NCBI RefSeq assembly: GCF_005298075.1
Contig: NZ_SZZH01000003.1
Span: forward strand, 248,001 to 312,000
Source: Nakamurella flava
Lineage (GTDB): Bacteria; Actinomycetota; Actinomycetes; Mycobacteriales; Nakamurellaceae
Direction: 5' to 3'
Length of the DNA: 64,000 bases
The translations under genes were made by a program, and so were the position numbers. Positions 61,042 through 64,000 of this stretch are shown here, piece after piece. Every line of letters starts with the position of its first letter. The stretch's first letter is position 1. The notes below the pieces were generated by a model. It did no database searches and was not told the DNA's origin. It was given only the letters and a program-made list of their open reading frames with translations.

Positions 61042-61059
61042 TGAGTGAGTACTCACTCA
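61042..61059. promoter_or_regulatory. Putative TetR operator, perfect palindrome
   Basis: TGAGTGAGTACTCACTCA, a perfect 18-base palindrome immediately upstream of the TetR start and the only such element near the operon. Confidence 0.85.
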
Positions 61060-61133
61060 CAAGCGATTTTTGCTGACGGGTGCGGCTCGGTTGCTGGATC
61101 GTCTTCTCGATCGCGGGCCTCACCGCCGAGACA

Positions 61134-61445
61134 TCACAGGGTCCCCTGCTCCGGGGTTCCGGCCGGGATCGCCGTCATGGTGGTCACGACGACGGGCCGG
61201 GCGAGCATCCCGTCGATGGCGGCGTTCAGCGCGACGACGGCGGGGCCGGCCGCGTGGGCGGCGAGCGAGTCGGCGTCGGACCACTTCTCGATCATGGTGA
61301 TGGTGCCGTCGGCGGCGTCGTGGATGGCGTAGAGCAGGCATCCATCCTCCGCATGCACAGCGGGGATCGCCGCCTGCAGGGCGCTGACGAGATCGTCGCG
61401 GCGATCGGTGGCGGGGTGGAAGACGGCGGTGACGACGACGGACAT
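61134..61445 (-). CDS. Antibiotic-biosynthesis-monooxygenase (ABM) domain protein
   Basis: A 103-residue ABM-domain protein (ferredoxin-like fold dimer): VVVTAVFHPATDRRDDLVSAL at the start (in part: VVVTAVFHPATDRRD), then EDGCLLYAIHDAADGTITMIEKWSDADSLAAH in the middle (in part: GCLLYAIHDAADGTITMIEK). Members include small monooxygenases and heme-degrading enzymes, but most have no known substrate. GGAG lies before the ATG. It follows the LacI regulator on the same strand after 32 bases and is probably cotranscribed with it. Confidence 0.9.
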   Translation of the reverse strand: MSVVVTAVFHPATDRRDDLVSALQAAIPAVHAEDGCLLYAIHDAADGTITMIEKWSDADSLAAHAAGPAVVALNAAIDGMLARPVVVTTMTAIPAGTPEQGTL

Positions 61446-61477
61446 GGGTGGGCTCCTGCGTGGGGTTTTCGGGACGG

Positions 61478-62500
61478 TCAGGTGGTGGGGGCGGCGCTGC
61501 TGGAGCGCTGGATGAAGTCGGCGTCGACCCGGATGCGCCGGGCACCGTCGCTGATCGACCCCTTGAGGCGGCTGTAGGCCAGGTCGACCGAGTGCAGGGC
61601 GAGCATGTCGATGGGCTGACGGACGACCGAGAGCGGCGGCGAGACCAGTTCGGTCCACGGGTTGTCGTCGAAGACGACCAGACTCAGGTCCTGCGGCAAG
61701 GACAGGCTGGACTGTTGGACGCGACTGAGGGCATTGCGGACCTGTGCGGTGTTCCCGACGATCAGCGCGGTCGGCCGGATCGGCCCGGACAGCAGTGAGC
61801 TGACCGCATCGGATCCGGAGGTACCCCGGAACGGCACGGACTGGATGAACCGTTCGTCCACGGCGACCCCGGCCCGGTGCATGGCCGAACGGAAGCCGGT
61901 CACCCGGGCCCGCCCGGTGGATGTCGTCTCCGGCCCCGAGATGAACGCGATGCGGGTGTGCCCGAGGCGCAGCAGATGATCGGTGGCGACCTCGGCCGAC
62001 AACTCGTTGCTGATGGTCACCACGTCGATGTCGGGCAACTCCTCGATCTCGCGGTCGACGAACACCACGTTGACACCCAGTTGGGCGAGCCGGGCCCACT
62101 TCTCGACGTTGCCTCCGGTCGGGGTGGCGATGACCGAGCCGACCGACCGCTCGATGAGCGTGTCGATCGAGTCCGACTCCAGGTGCGGATCCTCCTGGGT
62201 GGTCAGCAGGACGACATGGATCCCCCGGGCCCGCGCCTCCCACACGACGCGATCGGCCAGGCGGGCGAAGAACGGGTTGGTGAGGTCGGCCAGGACCAGT
62301 CCGATCGTGGTCGTCGACTGCTGCTGTAGCTCCCGAGCTGCGGCTCGGGGCCGGTAGGCCAGCCGTTCCATGACCGCCACGACGCGTTCGCGGGTGTGCG
62401 GAGCAACCGGTCCGGTGCCGTCGTTCAGCACACGCGAGACGACTGCCACCGAGACCCCGGCCTCCCGTGCGACGTCACGGATGGTCGCAGCTTTGCGCAT
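61478..62500 (-). CDS. LacI family transcriptional regulator
   Basis: A 340-residue LacI protein. HTH segment TIRDVAREAGVSVAVVSRVL at residues 6-25, then hinge residues PRAAAREL, then a periplasmic-binding-like domain starting TIGLVLADLTNPFF. It is divergent from the SAF oxidoreductase gene, with a LacI-type operator between them, so it likely represses that pathway and releases on a sugar or sugar-acid ligand. Length and layout are normal. Confidence 0.95.
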   Translation of the reverse strand: MRKAATIRDVAREAGVSVAVVSRVLNDGTGPVAPHTRERVVAVMERLAYRPRAAARELQQQSTTTIGLVLADLTNPFFARLADRVVWEARARGIHVVLLTTQEDPHLESDSIDTLIERSVGSVIATPTGGNVEKWARLAQLGVNVVFVDREIEELPDIDVVTISNELSAEVATDHLLRLGHTRIAFISGPETTSTGRARVTGFRSAMHRAGVAVDERFIQSVPFRGTSGSDAVSSLLSGPIRPTALIVGNTAQVRNALSRVQQSSLSLPQDLSLVVFDDNPWTELVSPPLSVVRQPIDMLALHSVDLAYSRLKGSISDGARRIRVDADFIQRSSSAAPTT

Positions 62501-62546
62501 CCTGGCCTCCCTGTCCGTGGGTCACCAGCATGCGGCATCGCAGGTA

Positions 62547-62575
62547 TTGACGTCCCAGTGGCTCGATGGTACAAA
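62547..62575 (+). promoter_or_regulatory. Promoter of the SAF oxidoreductase gene
   Basis: A -35 like TTGACG at 62547-62552 and -10 like TACAAA at 62570-62575 with 17 bases between. The LacI operator starts three bases downstream. Confidence 0.6.
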
Positions 62576-62577
62576 AA

Positions 62578-62591
62578 TGGAACCGTTTACA
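62578..62591. promoter_or_regulatory. LacI-type operator
   Basis: TGGAACCGTTTACA fits the LacI-family pattern TGnAAnCGnTTnCA exactly. It overlaps the expected transcription start of the rightward gene and lies 78 bases from the start of the divergent LacI gene. Confidence 0.85.
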
Positions 62592-62688
62592 CAATGCTCC
62601 CGTAGACGGCGACAACGAAGTCCCGGCCCCGGTTGGCCGTGCGAGTCCCGTTGTCTTGACCGAGCTTTCGAGACTCCGAGGGGTTCGC

Positions 62689-64000
62689 ATGAATCTGCAC
62701 GCGCTGTTGGCACAACGGGAACGGGACGGCCGGCCCATCCGGGTCGGCCTGATCGGCGCCGGTCGCTTCGGCACCATGTATCTCGCGCAGGCCCGCAACA
62801 TCCCGGGCATCCACGTGGTCGCCATCGCCGACATCAACACCGCCCGGGCGGCCGGCGCGTTCCGGTTGGTCGAGTGGCCGGCCGAGGCGACAGCGGAGAC
62901 CGTCGCCGATGCGCTGGCCACCCGGGGAACCGCCATCGTCGCCGACGCGTCCGCCCTGTTCGAGACGCCCGAAATCGATGTCGTCGTGGAGGCCACCGGC
63001 AACCCCGTCGTCGGCGTCCACCATGCGCTGCGCGCCATCGAGACCGGCAAACACATCATCATGGTCACGGTCGAGGCCGACGCTCTGGCCGGCCCGGCCC
63101 TGGCCCGTCGGGCCGAGAAGGCCGGCGTCGTCTACTCGATGGCCTACGGCGACCAGCCCGCCCTGATCATGGAACTGGTCGACTGGGCCCGCACCTCGGG
63201 CTTCGACGTCGTCTGTGCCGGGAAGGGCGCGAAGTACCTGGAGCACTACCACGCCATGAACCCCGACAACGTCTGGGAGAACTGGGAGTTCAGCAAGGAG
63301 CTGACCGACTCCGGTCAGCTCAACCCCTACATGCACACCTCGTTCCGCGACGGCACCAAGGCGGCCATCGAGATGGCCGCGGTCGCCAATGCGGCCGGTC
63401 TGGTGCCGTCCGACGACGGACTCACCTTCACCCCGGGGAACGTGGAGGAGATCGCCACCATCTGCCGCCCGTCCGCAGTTGGCGGGGTGCTGGCCAATGA
63501 GGCGTCGGTGGAGGTCATGTCGAGCGTCACCCGCGCCGGCGACTGGATCCCGTTCAACACCCAGGAGGGCGTGTTCGTCGTCGTCAAGGCGACCAACGAC
63601 TACGTCTCGGGCTGCTTCACCGAGTACCCGTGGCACCCGGACCCCACGGGCCGGTACGCCGCGCTGTATCGCCCGTACCACTACGTCGGTCTCGAACTGA
63701 ACATCTCGATCGCCAACGCCGCTCTTCGGGGTATCGCCACCGGTACGCCGACCGGCTTCTACGGTGACGTCGTGGCCACCGCCAAGCGGGATCTCAAGGC
63801 CGGCGAGATCCTCGACGGTGAGGGTGGTTTCACTGTCTGGGGCAAGCTCGTCTCGGCGACCACGTCGGTGCGTCGCCGGCTGCTGCCGGTGGCCCTGGCC
63901 CACCACGTCGAACTGACGGCCGACGTCCCCGAGGGCCAGAGCGTCAGCTGGGACGACATCGTCATCACCGACGAACTGGCCACCGCCATCGAGCTCCGGC
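62689..64000 (+). CDS. NAD(P)-dependent oxidoreductase with C-terminal SAF domain (partial)
   Basis: At least 437 residues; the gene runs off the window. The N-terminal Rossmann part has VGLIGAGRFGTMYL near residue 20, and a homoserine-dehydrogenase-like core (VVVEATGNP near residue 98). A SAF-type domain begins near residue 365 (KRDLKAGEILDGEGG), as in a group of proteins often mislabelled flagellar FlgA. Such enzymes act in breakdown of unusual sugars or polyols. The LacI operator 98 bases upstream agrees with carbohydrate control. ATG 62689 has GAGGGG before it. Its precise substrate is unknown. Confidence 0.88.
   Translation, partial: MNLHALLAQRERDGRPIRVGLIGAGRFGTMYLAQARNIPGIHVVAIADINTARAAGAFRLVEWPAEATAETVADALATRGTAIVADASALFETPEIDVVVEATGNPVVGVHHALRAIETGKHIIMVTVEADALAGPALARRAEKAGVVYSMAYGDQPALIMELVDWARTSGFDVVCAGKGAKYLEHYHAMNPDNVWENWEFSKELTDSGQLNPYMHTSFRDGTKAAIEMAAVANAAGLVPSDDGLTFTPGNVEEIATICRPSAVGGVLANEASVEVMSSVTRAGDWIPFNTQEGVFVVVKATNDYVSGCFTEYPWHPDPTGRYAALYRPYHYVGLELNISIANAALRGIATGTPTGFYGDVVATAKRDLKAGEILDGEGGFTVWGKLVSATTSVRRRLLPVALAHHVELTADVPEGQSVSWDDIVITDELATAIELR

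Overview
The window is very GC-rich and densely coded, with frequent GTG starts, many 4-base ATGA/GTGA overlaps between neighbouring genes, and a SAM-IV type riboswitch, a class known mainly from actinobacteria. The left-hand block (H+-pyrophosphatase, topA, MFS/thymidylate-kinase-like fusion, methyltransferase, holB, ricT) follows an order I recall from Streptomyces and relatives. The host is therefore an actinobacterium; Nakamurella or another frankineal lineage is a guess, not a demonstration. I see no phage, transposase, integrase or CRISPR array: this is ordinary chromosome with housekeeping genes and several regulator/target modules.

Layout. 0.1-13.6 kb is the conserved core block: hppA, two unknown genes, topA, a proline-rich membrane-anchored protein, the MFS/TMK-like fusion, a methyltransferase, holB and ricT. 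13.9-17.2 kb holds a secreted M28 peptidase, an L,D-transpeptidase lipoprotein and tRNA-Thr. 17.2-26.1 kb has two divergent MarR modules (extradiol dioxygenase; NmrA-type oxidoreductase), ribD, a DoxX-like protein, a pair of overlapping tiny genes, a DUF218 protein, a TIGR03086 protein coupled to a ceramidase-like protein, and an SDR. 26.2-31.8 kb has a small membrane gene broken by an in-frame TAG, a lipoprotein, tRNA-Lys, a degenerate ABC ATPase coupled to a YhgE/Pip membrane protein, and a DJ-1/PfpI protein. 31.8-36.1 kb has a ygiB/ygiC-like pair, an LLM-class oxidoreductase, an SDR and a 53-residue coiled-coil protein. 36.2-41.7 kb has a frameshifted GT39 glycosyltransferase, two crcB genes, and a BrkB-family protein coupled to a zinc alcohol dehydrogenase.

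41.9-50.8 kb contains a MarR/DHA2 efflux operon, an NlpC/P60-like lipoprotein, a class V aminotransferase behind a SAM-IV riboswitch, a second DHA2 transporter, a Glu-Asp-Phe tRNA cluster and a secretory lipase. 50.9-56.4 kb has a sugar porter, a HIBYL-CoA-hydrolase-like crotonase and a znuACB zinc uptake operon with a Zur-like box. 56.5-64.0 kb has a heterodimeric ABC exporter under a TetR regulator with an 18-base palindrome, an ABM-domain protein, and a LacI regulator divergent from a SAF-domain oxidoreductase that runs off the window.

The most unusual points are the kinase-like domain that has lost the motifs of dTMP kinase, the ABC ATPase with all three nucleotide motifs altered next to YhgE/Pip, an actinobacterial counterpart of the ygiB-ygiC pair, the TAG-interrupted gene whose downstream half is still coupled to the next gene, and a long near-perfect palindrome at 56520-56576.
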